The notes beneath the pieces are model-generated. The model made no database searches. It was not told where the DNA came from and saw only the letters and a list, made by a program, of their open reading frames with translations. Positions 8,323 to 16,788 of a stretch of 64,000 bases of DNA are shown one piece after another (positions within the stretch are counted from its first letter, which is position 1; each line of letters starts with the position of its first letter). Both the position numbers and the translations under genes were made by a program. Source of the DNA: CADEDH01 sp965263455 (GTDB lineage Bacteria; Actinomycetota; Acidimicrobiia; Acidimicrobiales; SZUA-35). The DNA lies in NCBI GenBank assembly GCA_965263455.1, contig CBDHHN010000004.1:2914001-2978000 (forward strand), given 5' to 3'.

Positions 8323-9591
8323 ATGAGCAACGACGCCCTGTTCGACCGTGCCCGCCAGGTCCTTCCCGGCGGGGTCAACTCCCCCGTCCGGGCCTTCCTG
8401 TCCGTTGGCGGCACCCCCTACTTCGTCGACCGGGCCGAGGGGGCCCACGTCTACGACGTCGAGGGCCGGGCCTACCTCGACTACGTCCAGAGCTACGGGG
8501 CCTCGATCCTGGGCCACGCCCACCCGGCCGTGGTCGAGGCGGTGACGGCGGCGGCCGCCGCCGGCACCACCTACGGCGCCCCCACCCGGCGCGAGGTCGA
8601 GTTGGCCGAGCTGGTGTGCGAGTGGGTGCCCGGTATCGAGATGATCCGCATGACCTCGTCGGGCACCGAGGCCGCCATGTCGGCCATCCGCCTGGCCCGG
8701 GGGGCCACCGGACGGGCCAAGGTGGTCAAGTTCGCCGGCTGCTACCACGGTCATGTCGACTCGCTCCTGGTGGCGGGCGGTTCCGGGGTGGCCAACCAGG
8801 GCCTGGTCGGTTCGGCCGGTGTGACCGAGTCGGCGGTGGCCGACACCGTGGTCGTGCCCTACAACACCGTGCCCACCCTCGACACCGACACCGCCGTCCT
8901 GGCCGTCGAGCCGGTGGCCGCCAACATGGGCCTGGTGGCCCCGGAACCCGGCTTCCTCCAGGCCCTGCGCGACGAGTGCGACCGGGTCGGCGCCCTGCTG
9001 CTGTTCGACGAGGTCATCACCGGGTTCCGCCTCGGCCGGGGCGGGGCCACCGCCTGGTCCGGGGTCACGCCCGACGTGTGGGCCTTCGGCAAGGTGATCG
9101 GCGGGGGTCTGCCGGTCGGCGCCTTCGGCGGTTCGGCCGAGGTGATGGCCAACATCGCCCCCCTCGGACCCGTCTACCAGGGCGGGACCTTGTCGGGGAA
9201 CCCGCTGGCCACGGCGGCCGGGCTGGCCGCCCTGGGACGGATGGACGACGACGCCTACGCCGCCCTCACGGCCACGGCCGAGCGCCTGTCGACGGGGATG
9301 GCGGAGGCCATCCGGGCCGCCGGTCTCCCGGTCCAGGTGCCTCACGTCGGTCCGCTGGTCGGCCTGTTCTTCACCGAGGACGAGCCCCGCAACTACGACG
9401 ACGCCAAGGCGGCGGCCGAGTCCGGTCTCTACGCCCCGTTCTTCCACGCCCTGCTCCGCAGGGGCATCGCCCTGGCCCCCGGGCCCTACGAGGCGCTGTT
9501 CCCGTCGCTGGCCCACACCGAGGCCGACGTCGTCCGCACCATCGAGGCCGCCGGCGAGGCCGCGGCCGAGGTCGCCGCCTCCCGCAACTGA
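8323..9591 (+). CDS. hemL: Glutamate-1-semialdehyde 2,1-aminomutase
   Basis: 422 aa, ATG preceded by CCTGGAGAACCG. It is a PLP enzyme that converts the HemA product to 5-aminolevulinate. The start 'ARQVLPGGVNSPVRAF' is the HemL signature. 'SYGASILGHAHP', 'MTSSGTEAAMSAIRLARG', 'CYHGHVDSLL' and 'LLLFDEVITGFRLG' follow. The PLP lysine is Lys257 in 'WAFGKVIGGGLPVGAFGG', with 'YQGGTLSGNPLA' after it. It completes the C5 route to uroporphyrinogen III within this block. Confidence 0.95.
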   Translation: MSNDALFDRARQVLPGGVNSPVRAFLSVGGTPYFVDRAEGAHVYDVEGRAYLDYVQSYGASILGHAHPAVVEAVTAAAAAGTTYGAPTRREVELAELVCEWVPGIEMIRMTSSGTEAAMSAIRLARGATGRAKVVKFAGCYHGHVDSLLVAGGSGVANQGLVGSAGVTESAVADTVVVPYNTVPTLDTDTAVLAVEPVAANMGLVAPEPGFLQALRDECDRVGALLLFDEVITGFRLGRGGATAWSGVTPDVWAFGKVIGGGLPVGAFGGSAEVMANIAPLGPVYQGGTLSGNPLATAAGLAALGRMDDDAYAALTATAERLSTGMAEAIRAAGLPVQVPHVGPLVGLFFTEDEPRNYDDAKAAAESGLYAPFFHALLRRGIALAPGPYEALFPSLAHTEADVVRTIEAAGEAAAEVAASRN

Positions 9592-9625
9592 TCCGGGGCC
9601 GCCTCCCCGGCGGTCCGGACCCGTC

Positions 9626-9640
9626 GGCCGGCAACCGGCC
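9626..9640 (+). terminator. Hairpin after hemL
   Basis: GGCCGG-CAA-CCGGCC is a 6-bp perfect stem 35 bases after the hemL stop. There is no T-run, which is usual for high-GC actinobacteria. It plausibly ends the haem transcript. Confidence 0.4.
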
Positions 9641-9724
9641 CTAGTCGGCAGGCCGAGGCCGGCCATGAGCAGGTTCGGGGCATTTGGCCCTTTACCGGGG
9701 GCGGCGCCGCGCCGTTGACGGGAT

Positions 9725-12055
9725 ATGACCTTCCCTGGCGGAGCCGTACCCCGACGTCGCTACTGGTCCCTCATCGCCGCCGCCCTGTTGGGCGCGGTCG
9801 TGGCCCTGGTGCCCCTGCCGGCCATCGCATCCGGGTCCGAGGGCGCGGTGGGGGAGGGGACTCCGACCGAGCACCCGGCCCCGATCGTGATCGAGGCCGA
9901 CCACCACGCCGTCGACGTCGACGATCCCGAGCTGATCGAGGAGCTGACGGCTGTCCATCGGAGTTTCGAGGCCGGCACGGCCCGCTCGGTGGCGGCGCCC
10001 GAGATCGGTCTGTCGTTCACCGCGGCCAGCGCCAACACCGGCATGAGCGTGGCCTTCGACGCCACCCACTCCTCCCCGGCCAACGTCCAGGCCGTGGTTC
10101 TGGCCGCCGCAACCGACTGGGACGAGGTCCTGGCCACCACGTCGGCGACGCCGGTCGAGATCGCCGTCATCTGGAAGGACCTCGGCTCGTCCAACCTGTT
10201 GGGGTCGGCCGGCCCCAATGGCCTGTGGTCGGGTGGCGGCCTCCCGGCCGGCTCGTTCTACCCGGCCCCCCTGGCCAACGTCCTGCTGGGCTACGACGTG
10301 AACGGTGGTTCCAGCCCCGAGCTGACGATCAACCTGAACTCGACGGCCAACTGGTATATCGGCACGTCGGGGACCCCGGCCTGGAACCAGGTCGACCTCT
10401 ACTCGGTCGTGCTCCACGAGATCGGCCACGGCATGGGCTTCCTCGGCTCGGGCAGCGTCCACAACCACGCCCCCAACACCGAGCCGACCCTCGAGGACAC
10501 CCCGTTCGTGTTCGACAACCAGGTCACCTACGGCGGTGCCCCGCTCCTGGCCCACGGCAACCCCGACGCCCTCCTCCGCTCCGACTCGCTGTTCATCAAC
10601 CTCAGCGACTCGCTCAGCAACAAGCTCTACGCCCCGACCTCGTGGAAGGAGGGCAGCAGCTTCTCGCACTTCGACGAGGCCAGCTACCCGGCCGGTTCGG
10701 TCGGGGCCCTGATGACCCCCAGCCTGGCCGGCGGGGAGAAGGCCCGGACCATCGACGCCGCCACGCTCGGCGTTCTGGCCCGCACCGGCTGGCCCCTGCG
10801 GGTCGGGGCCGCCACCCCGCTCATCACCGCCACCGAGGGCGGCGACGGCCGGATCACGGTGACCTGGACCCCCAAGCTGCTGCAACCGGCCCGGGCCCCC
10901 GACGCCTACCGGATCGAGGCTCGCGTCGGCAATCAGGTGGCGGCCTCCACCGTCGTCGGCGCCACCATCACCTCGGCCACCCTCACCGGGCTGGCCGACA
11001 ACGTGGCCTACACCATGGCCGTGGTCCCTGTGGCCGGCGGGGTCGACGGCACGGCGACCACCGCCATCGCCTCCACCGTGGCTTCGCTCGGCGCTCCCCG
11101 GGCCGTGGCCGCCACAGGCTCCGGGACCGACCTGACCATCACCTGGCTCGCTCCCACGTCTGGCACCCCGACCTCCTACGACGTCCAGGTGTCGTCCGAC
11201 GACGGCCCCTGGCAGCACCTCGGCACCGTCACCGGGCTGGCCAAGGCGGTGTCGCTGGGCGAGGGGGTCCACCGCTTCCAGGTCCGGGCCCGCGACGCCG
11301 ACGGGGTCGGACCCTGGGGCAAGTCGCTTCCCATCGGTGTTTCGAACACCGTGGTCCGACCCCTGGCCCTCGACGGCCAGGTCAGCCGGCTCTACCGGGC
11401 CTACTTCCAGCGCGATCCCGATGCCGCCGGGTTCGTCTACTGGCGGGATCAGCGGGCCGGGGGCAACGGGTTGGAGTCGGTGTCCGACGCCTTCGCCGCC
11501 AGCCCCGAGTTCCAGGCCACCTACGGTGCCCTCGACAACGGGGCCTTCGTCGACCTGGTCTACGGCAACGTGCTCGGTCGCCCGGCCGATCCCTCGGGCC
11601 GGGCCTACTGGTTGGGTCAGCTGGCGGCCGGGGCCTCCCGAGGCCAGGTCATGGTCGGGTTCTCGGAGTCGACCGAGTTCGTGGTCAACACCGGGACGGT
11701 GCAGTCCCGGCCCCCGCTGGAGGACGAGGTCTACCGGGTCTACCTGGCCTTCTTCCTCCGCGAACCGGATGCCGGTGGTCTCGACTACTGGGTCGGGGTC
11801 CGGTCCGGGGGGGCGACCATCGACACCGTCGCCGCCGCCTTCGCCGCCAGTTCCGAGTTCCAGGCCACGTACGGGGCCCTACCCGACGCCGAGTTCGTGG
11901 AGCTGGTCTACAACAACGTCCTGGCCCGCCCGTCGGACCAGCCGGGACGCTCCTACTGGGTCGGCCGCCTGGCCCAAGGGCTCGACCGGGGCTCGATGAT
12001 GGCGGCCTTCTCCGAGTCCCAGGAGTTCGTGGTCGCCACCGGTACGACCCCCTAG
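9725..12055 (+). CDS. Exported zinc metalloprotease with FN3 and DUF4214 repeats
   Basis: 776 aa, ATG start. Residues 9-35 form a signal peptide ('LLGAVVALVPLPAIASG'). Residues about 60-355 are a protease-like domain with 'HEIGHGMGFLGSG': His231 and His235 would bind zinc and Glu232 would be the base. The metzincin pattern HExxHxxGxxH has Gly241 at the third ligand position, so that ligand must come from elsewhere. Two FN3-like domains (about 360-540, 'ITVTWTPKLL', 'LTGLADNVAYTMAV', 'YDVQVSSDD') follow. The C-terminus (548-776) holds two DUF4214 blocks: 'VSRLYRAYFQRDPDAAGFVYW' shortened in a second copy to 'VYRVYLAFFLREPDAGGLDYW'. DUF4214 is common in S-layer-like and surface proteins. The likely role is a surface-attached protease; the substrate is unknown. 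Confidence 0.75.
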   Translation: MTFPGGAVPRRRYWSLIAAALLGAVVALVPLPAIASGSEGAVGEGTPTEHPAPIVIEADHHAVDVDDPELIEELTAVHRSFEAGTARSVAAPEIGLSFTAASANTGMSVAFDATHSSPANVQAVVLAAATDWDEVLATTSATPVEIAVIWKDLGSSNLLGSAGPNGLWSGGGLPAGSFYPAPLANVLLGYDVNGGSSPELTINLNSTANWYIGTSGTPAWNQVDLYSVVLHEIGHGMGFLGSGSVHNHAPNTEPTLEDTPFVFDNQVTYGGAPLLAHGNPDALLRSDSLFINLSDSLSNKLYAPTSWKEGSSFSHFDEASYPAGSVGALMTPSLAGGEKARTIDAATLGVLARTGWPLRVGAATPLITATEGGDGRITVTWTPKLLQPARAPDAYRIEARVGNQVAASTVVGATITSATLTGLADNVAYTMAVVPVAGGVDGTATTAIASTVASLGAPRAVAATGSGTDLTITWLAPTSGTPTSYDVQVSSDDGPWQHLGTVTGLAKAVSLGEGVHRFQVRARDADGVGPWGKSLPIGVSNTVVRPLALDGQVSRLYRAYFQRDPDAAGFVYWRDQRAGGNGLESVSDAFAASPEFQATYGALDNGAFVDLVYGNVLGRPADPSGRAYWLGQLAAGASRGQVMVGFSESTEFVVNTGTVQSRPPLEDEVYRVYLAFFLREPDAGGLDYWVGVRSGGATIDTVAAAFAASSEFQATYGALPDAEFVELVYNNVLARPSDQPGRSYWVGRLAQGLDRGSMMAAFSESQEFVVATGTTP

Positions 12056-12108
12056 GGGCCGCCAAGTCGTGGGGTCGGTGCGATGTCGGGGTGGGAGCGG
12101 GTCCCGGG

Positions 12109-12960
12109 CTACTCGCCCAGGGCCGCCTCCTCCTCCTCGGCGGCGGCGAACCCGGCCGGGCCGGGGCACTGCTCGCTAGGCTCGGCCTCGCCCGCACCCG
12201 GGGTGTAGAGCGGGTCGGAGCAGGCCAGGAGCAGTTCGAGGTCGATCGGGGGCCGGTCGCCGGCCTCGTAGGCCTCGCGCATGTGGTCCATCCACTCCTC
12301 ATAGCCCGGCGTCGAGGTGTCCTCGCCCGACAGGGTGGCCCGTTCGTGGAAGACGATCAGCTCGAGCTCGGTGAGGTCGATGGCCTCCTCCTGGGCCGGC
12401 ATCTGGCCCAGGGCACCCGAGACACGTTGGCCACCGGGCCGGTCGGGGTCGCCGTAGGCCTGGCCCTGGATGGCGGCCGAGCCCCGGGCCACGTGGGCCA
12501 GGTGGTCGATCACGTTGGGGAAGGTGGCCAGGACCTGGCCGTCGCTGAAGGCGTAGCCCGAGCCGCCACCGCCGGCGGCGCCGTGGCAGCCGGCGCACCC
12601 GGCCTCGGAGTAGAAGAGCTCCGACTCGACGAACAACGGGTCCTCGGTCTCCACCTGCTGCATGGTGCCGGCGAAGGAGTAGGCCCAGATGGGGATGGCC
12701 GCCACGACGGGCAGGGCCCACACCGGGATACGGGCTCGGGCCTTCGACGCCGCGACGTAGTGGGGCTCCGGCTTGGGGGGCTCGGGCGCCGGATCCAGGT
12801 TCGGCAGGTTCTCGGTCGGGATGGCGGCGGGGGCCGAGGCGGCTGCCGCAACCGGGGCGGCCGCACCGGACGAGGTCGGTGCGTCGCCGGCTTCCTCGCC
12901 GGTCTTGCCCGCCTTGGCGGCCCGGCTTCGCTTCAGCAGATGTTCGGGGATCTCGGTCAA
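12109..12960 (-). CDS. Membrane-anchored monohaem cytochrome c
   Basis: 283 aa. I choose TTG 12960 because CGGAGGACCG sits just before it and because the resulting N-terminus 'TEIPEHLLKRSRAAKA' matches the N-terminus of the cytochrome b C-terminal subunit encoded at 15093. An Ala/Pro-rich linker leads to one transmembrane helix ('VWALPVVAAIPIWAYSFAG'), then a c-type domain with 'AGCAGCHGAAGG' (haem on the two Cys, His axial) and a candidate Met ligand in 'LGQMPAQ'. The topology places the haem outside. It is divergent from the respiratory run at 13327 across a shared promoter region and is probably the electron exit from the menaquinol-cytochrome c oxidoreductase. The terminal oxidase is not in the window. 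Confidence 0.8.
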   Translation of the reverse strand: MTEIPEHLLKRSRAAKAGKTGEEAGDAPTSSGAAAPVAAAASAPAAIPTENLPNLDPAPEPPKPEPHYVAASKARARIPVWALPVVAAIPIWAYSFAGTMQQVETEDPLFVESELFYSEAGCAGCHGAAGGGGSGYAFSDGQVLATFPNVIDHLAHVARGSAAIQGQAYGDPDRPGGQRVSGALGQMPAQEEAIDLTELELIVFHERATLSGEDTSTPGYEEWMDHMREAYEAGDRPPIDLELLLACSDPLYTPGAGEAEPSEQCPGPAGFAAAEEEEAALGE

Positions 12961-13214
12961 CGGTCCTCCGGAGCACAACGACCTGGTTCTCGATGGCCGT
13001 ACTGCGCCAGTCGGCCACGCCCGCGGGGTTTCCACTGCAGGCGGCCGAAAGACTACCGAACTATTCGCCCCGACCGGCAACCAGGTGCTAAACCGAGCGA
13101 CGGTTGTAGCGTGGGTCCCGCTCCGCACCACCGTCGACCCCCCGTCGGCGGCCGCACGAGCCCACCGTCAAACCGAATGCGGCCGCCGGATGCGACGTTC
13201 GCCCGATGGCCGAG

Positions 13215-13237
13215 TACATTTGTGCACAGCTTCACAA
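13215..13237 (+). promoter_or_regulatory. Rex-type operator and -10 box of the respiratory operon
   Basis: TTGTGCACAGCTTCACAA (13220-13237) matches the Rex consensus TTGTGAA-N4-TTCACAA at 13 of 14 fixed positions (A6 is C). TACATT (13215-13220) is a candidate -10 box directly abutting it, so a bound repressor would cover the start site. The site also resembles a CRP/FNR box. It lies in the only gene-free stretch above 300 bases in this part (12961-13326), between the divergent cytochrome c gene and the 22-kb + operon; I see no small gene there. Confidence 0.6.
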
Positions 13238-13326
13238 GCTGGGACACAGCCCCCATTACGTCCCCCGGACCCGTGCCGACGGGACGACCTGCACCAGAAC
13301 GATTTCGCCCACACAGGAGTTGGCCC

Positions 13327-13773
13327 GTGGTCGCACTCATTACCTCGCTGATCGCCACCGTGGCGATGACCTGGGGAATCCTCTGGTACGCCCAGCGCCG
13401 CCCGGTGGGTGCACCGGTCACCTGGGGCGAGGCCATGCTCGCCTCGACCTACGTCTTCTTCCTGGCCTTCCTGGCCTACGGGGTCGTGCCCCACCAGTGG
13501 CTGACCCTGGCCGAGAACGAGCTGAGCTGGCGGGCCGACCGCATCGTGTTCGGTCCCGGCAACATCGTCCAGCCCCAGAGTCAGGGCGGCTGGTTCCCGT
13601 TCGACATCACCTACCGGACGATCTCCGACTCGATCGCCGGTGCCTTCTACCTCGTCTTCTTCGGCGGTCAGATCTGGCTCTGGCTGGCGTGGCAGAGTCG
13701 TGACAAGCGGTCCGAGAAGTCGGCCGAGGTCGTGAAGAGCACCTACGGTCGGCCGCTGGTCAAGCAGGGCTGA
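13327..13773 (+). CDS. Small membrane protein, first gene of respiratory operon
   Basis: 148 aa from GTG 13327, preceded by CAGGAG. I do not recognise the family. Three hydrophobic segments are visible: about residues 3-22, 36-56 ('TYVFFLAFLAYGVVPHQWL') and 105-124 ('GAFYLVFFGGQIWLWLAWQ'). The sequence between segments 2 and 3 is Trp- and Asp-rich, and the C-terminus is basic. Seventeen bases separate it from the ferredoxin gene, so it is cotranscribed with the quinol oxidoreductase genes and is probably an accessory or structural subunit of that complex. There are no haem or cluster motifs. Confidence 0.65.
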   Translation: MVALITSLIATVAMTWGILWYAQRRPVGAPVTWGEAMLASTYVFFLAFLAYGVVPHQWLTLAENELSWRADRIVFGPGNIVQPQSQGGWFPFDITYRTISDSIAGAFYLVFFGGQIWLWLAWQSRDKRSEKSAEVVKSTYGRPLVKQG

Positions 13774-13789
13774 AAGGCAGGGTCCCCTC

Positions 13790-14206
13790 ATGGTCACCAC
13801 CGACGCCAACCCGCCACTCCCGGAGTTCCGTACCGACTACCTCCTGATGGAGGTCGACGCCGACTACCTCGGCCGGGCGGTGAAGCCGAAGCAGTTCATC
13901 CACATCGACCAGTCCGAGTGCATCGCCTGCGAGGGCTGCGTCGACATCTGCCCCTGGAAGTGCATCCACATGCAGACCGTGGACTGCGTCGAGGAGAGCT
14001 ATGGCATCGCCAAGCCGGGTGACGACCCCAACGACGCCTTCATCTTCACCATCGACGACGATGTGTGCACCCGCTGCGCCCTCTGTGTCGATCGCTGCCC
14101 CACCGGCGTGATCATCCTGGGCAAGATCGGCGACCCGCCCCCCACCGGCGACGCACACCAACGCACCACCTCCTACGGCTACGGCTACGGAATGCGCCTC
14201 GCCTGA
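13790..14206 (+). CDS. Two-cluster 4Fe-4S ferredoxin
   Basis: 138 aa, ATG start. It has two complete cluster motifs, 'CIACEGCVDICP' and 'CTRCALCVDRCP', separated by about 45 residues. It starts with an acidic, soluble N-terminus and ends in a Tyr/Gly tail 'YGYGYGMRLA'. It has no signal peptide and should be cytoplasmic. A ferredoxin between a membrane protein and cytochrome b is not part of classical bc1 or b6f operons, which suggests a cytoplasmic electron input or output for this complex. It may equally serve the complex I encoded downstream. Start and cluster assignment are firm; the partner is inferred. Confidence 0.85.
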   Translation: MVTTDANPPLPEFRTDYLLMEVDADYLGRAVKPKQFIHIDQSECIACEGCVDICPWKCIHMQTVDCVEESYGIAKPGDDPNDAFIFTIDDDVCTRCALCVDRCPTGVIILGKIGDPPPTGDAHQRTTSYGYGYGMRLA

Positions 14207-14276
14207 GGTCGCGCCCCGTATCCTCTGGCCCCGACTCGATCGCAACTCGACTCAAACGCAAGGACAGCTGAACCCC

Positions 14277-15068
14277 ATGGCAAAGTCGATCCAGGACAAG
14301 CCAACGCTGCAGGAGCGGCTCAGTTCCCAGATGTCGCAGATCGCCGACACGGTGCAGGACTCCCAGGCGTGGAACTCGATCTTCCGGCCCGGCTCGGTGT
14401 TCCGGAAGGGCTACACCGACAGCCCCCGGAACCGCTCCTACGTCATCATGAACAGCGTCCTCTATCACCTGCACCCGGTGAAGGTGAAGCGGCACGCGGT
14501 GAAGGTGAGCTACACCCTCTGCCTCGGTGGGCTCAGCTTCTTCCTGTTCATCCTGCTGACGATCACCGGCATCTTCCTGATGTTCTTCTACCGGCCGACG
14601 GCGGCCGCAGCCTGGAACGACATCGAGACCCTCCAGACCCAGATCGCCTTCGGTCTGCTGGTCCGGAACATGCATCGATGGGGGGCCCACCTCATGGTGA
14701 TCTCGGTATTCCTCCACATGGCCCGGGTCTTCTATCACGGGGCCTACAAGGCGCCACGGGAGTTCAACTGGGTCATCGGGGTGAACCTGCTGCAGTTCAC
14801 GCTGCTGCTGTCGTTCACCGGCTACCTGCTGCCCTGGGACCAGCTGGCCCTGTGGGCGGTGACCGTGGGTACCAACATGATGGGTTTCACCCCGGTGTTC
14901 GGCGAGCAGGTCAAGTTCGTCCTCCTCGGCGGCCAGGTCATCGGCACCGACACCTTGTTGCGCTGGTACGTGCTCCACGTACTGCTCTTACCGTTCGTCA
15001 CCGTGATCTTCATGGCCATCCACTTCTGGCGGGTCCGGAAGGATGGCGGAATCTCGGGTCCGCTCTAG
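14277..15068 (+). CDS. Cytochrome b, N-terminal (b6-like) subunit
   Basis: 263 aa, ATG start. Four transmembrane helices are visible. Haem ligands are the His pairs of helix B ('MHRWGAHLMVISVFLHMARV', 14 apart) and helix D ('LHVLLLPFVTVIFMAIHFW', 15 apart). The 15-residue spacing in helix D is the b6 type; mitochondrial-type cytochrome b has 14. 'FTGYLLPWDQLALWAVTVGTN' is the Qo-side segment. An N-terminal extension of about 70 residues is soluble. Together with the next gene it forms a split cytochrome b, as in cytochrome b6 plus subunit IV. It oxidises menaquinol (inferred from the lineage) and passes electrons to the Rieske protein. Confidence 0.92.
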   Translation: MAKSIQDKPTLQERLSSQMSQIADTVQDSQAWNSIFRPGSVFRKGYTDSPRNRSYVIMNSVLYHLHPVKVKRHAVKVSYTLCLGGLSFFLFILLTITGIFLMFFYRPTAAAAWNDIETLQTQIAFGLLVRNMHRWGAHLMVISVFLHMARVFYHGAYKAPREFNWVIGVNLLQFTLLLSFTGYLLPWDQLALWAVTVGTNMMGFTPVFGEQVKFVLLGGQVIGTDTLLRWYVLHVLLLPFVTVIFMAIHFWRVRKDGGISGPL

Positions 15069-15092
15069 GGAGTTGATTGAGGTAGCTGGACA

Positions 15093-15884
15093 ATGACAGA
15101 GATCCCCGAACATCTCCGCAAGCGGGCCGAAGAGGCCCGGAAGAAGGCCGAAGCGGCCAAGGGTGGTGGCGACGACGCCCCGGCGGCGGCCGCCCCCCCG
15201 AGTGAGGCCGCCAGCAAGATCCCGGCCCACCTGCTGGAGCGCTCGAAGTCGGCCAAGCAGCGTCAGGCCGACGGCGGCGCCGTCGAAGCCACCGGTGGCG
15301 GTGGCACCGCAACGGCGGTGGCACCGGCCGTCGGCACCGTCGCCGCGGCAGCCGTCAGCGGCCCGCTCCCGACCATGACCGGCCCCGCCGGCCACACCCA
15401 GCGCCTGTTGACCGTGGTCAAGTCCGGGTCGATCCAGGACATCAAGGCCAAGCCGCTGGACAAGGTCCACACCTGGCCCCACCTGATCATCGTGGAGTTC
15501 GGAGCGGCGCTGTTCATCACCGCCTTCCTCACCATCTTCTCGGTGTTCGTGAACGCCCCGCTGCTGCGGCTGGCCGACGTGAACGCCACCCCCAACCCGT
15601 CGAAGGCCCCCTGGTACTTCCTCGGCCTCCAGGAACTGCTCACGATGTTCCACCCCATGGTGGCCGGTGTGACCATCCCGGGAATGGGGCTGTTCATCCT
15701 GATGGTTGCTCCCTACATCGATCGCAACCCGGACAACCGGCCCGAGGCCCGGAAGTTCGCCATCTCGGTCTTCACCGTCTTCATGATGTATTGGGCGGTC
15801 CTCGTCATCATCGGATCGTTCTTCCGAGGCCCCGGGTTCAACTTCGTCTTTCCCTGGGTCGAGGGCATCTTCTTCGACCTCTAA
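15093..15884 (+). CDS. Cytochrome b, C-terminal (subunit IV-like) subunit
   Basis: 263 aa, ATG start. Residues 1-110 are a soluble Ala/Lys-rich extension with two related motifs, 'MTEIPEHLRKRAEEARKKAE' and 'SKIPAHLLERSKSAKQRQ'; the first is also the N-terminus of the cytochrome c at 12109-12960. Three transmembrane helices follow: 'LIIVEFGAALFITAFLTIFS', the 'MVAGVTIPGMGLFILMVAPY' helix and 'FAISVFTVFMMYWAVLVII'. 'NPSKAPWYFLGLQELL' is the quinol-site loop, where the family's PEWY is PWYF. Subunit IV proteins are about 160 aa, so the N-terminal extension is extra. It sits 24 bases after the b6-like gene. Confidence 0.9.
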   Translation: MTEIPEHLRKRAEEARKKAEAAKGGGDDAPAAAAPPSEAASKIPAHLLERSKSAKQRQADGGAVEATGGGGTATAVAPAVGTVAAAAVSGPLPTMTGPAGHTQRLLTVVKSGSIQDIKAKPLDKVHTWPHLIIVEFGAALFITAFLTIFSVFVNAPLLRLADVNATPNPSKAPWYFLGLQELLTMFHPMVAGVTIPGMGLFILMVAPYIDRNPDNRPEARKFAISVFTVFMMYWAVLVIIGSFFRGPGFNFVFPWVEGIFFDL

Positions 15885-15903
15885 GGAGCAGGAGCACAGC
15901 GCA

Positions 15904-16788
15904 ATGGACACCCTGATCATCGCCATAGTCGGTCTGGTCGTGCTGGGCCTCGTGGTCGTCGTCGTGTCGCTCCGCCGCAGCGACACCGCGACCGCCATCG
16001 GTCAGCTCTCCAGTGAAACGGTCCGCCGTGACCGCTCGAGCGACACCCTCGGAACCGAGGCCGAAACCGAAGGCGACAAGGTGGCGGTCGCCACCGGCGC
16101 CGAGATCGAGGCCGCGGCCCGGGGCGGCGCCCCCGGCGCCCTGGTCGCCCGCAACCAGTCGGCCCCACCCGCCGTCTACGTCCCGCCGGACCCCGAGACC
16201 CTGGGCGTCACCCGTCGCCAGTTCCTGAACCGGGGGATCATCACCCTGTTCGGGCTGGGCCTGTCGGGCTTCGGTGCCGCCGTGCTGGCCTTCCTGTGGC
16301 CGCCGCCCGGTGGCGGCTTCGGCTCCCGGGTGAACGTCGGCCGGGTCGACGACATCGAGGCCGCGGTGCGGGCCGGGAACGGCTTCTTCTACGTGCCCGA
16401 GGGTCGTATGTGGGTCACCGAGTACCCCGAGGCCGCTCTGGCCAAGGCTTCGACCGCCTACACCTTCTACCCCCAGGTCCAGCAGGGTCTGGCCGCCGGC
16501 TACGTGGCCCTGTTCCAGACCTGCCCCCACCTGGGCTGCCGGGTCCCGGAGTGCGTGACCTCGCAGTGGTTCGAGTGCCCGTGCCACGGCTCGAAGTACA
16601 ACCAGGTCGGTGAGAAGAAGGGTGGTCCCGCTCCCCGGGGCATGGACCGCTTCCCGATGGAGGTCAACGCCGCCAACGAGTTGATCGTCAACACCGGCAC
16701 CATCATCCAGGGACCGCCCATCGGTACCAACACCACCGGCCAGGAGGCCGAGGGACCGAACTGCCTGAGTGACGCCGGCGGCCACTGA
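15904..16788 (+). CDS. Rieske 2Fe-2S protein of the quinol-cytochrome c oxidoreductase
   Basis: 294 aa, ATG start after AAGGAGCAGGAG. A transmembrane helix at the N-terminus (2-22) and a second one ('FLNRGIITLFGLGLSGFGAAVLAFLW', cut here by region 100-130) precede the Rieske fold. The cluster ligands are Cys207-x-His209 ('CPHLGC') and Cys225-x-x-His228 ('CPCHGSKYN'), with Cys212 and Cys227 as the disulfide pair. 'APRGMDRFPMEV' is the Pro loop region. It moves electrons from quinol at the Qo site to cytochrome c. Two helices before the cluster domain is like other actinobacterial Rieske proteins. The stop overlaps the next start (TGATG). Confidence 0.93.
   Translation: MDTLIIAIVGLVVLGLVVVVVSLRRSDTATAIGQLSSETVRRDRSSDTLGTEAETEGDKVAVATGAEIEAAARGGAPGALVARNQSAPPAVYVPPDPETLGVTRRQFLNRGIITLFGLGLSGFGAAVLAFLWPPPGGGFGSRVNVGRVDDIEAAVRAGNGFFYVPEGRMWVTEYPEAALAKASTAYTFYPQVQQGLAAGYVALFQTCPHLGCRVPECVTSQWFECPCHGSKYNQVGEKKGGPAPRGMDRFPMEVNAANELIVNTGTIIQGPPIGTNTTGQEAEGPNCLSDAGGH

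Noticed and set aside
7231..9666. Minus-strand open frame of 811 codons across hemB and hemL
   Set aside because: Antisense shadow of two clear haem genes; Gly/His/Gln-rich, with no recognisable domain.
9715..13326. Very long open frame (over 1300 codons with the real 13327 gene) overlapping the protease gene
   Set aside because: Arg/Gly/Pro-rich reading of GC-rich DNA in another frame of a well-supported gene; only its last 148 codons from GTG 13327 look like a protein.
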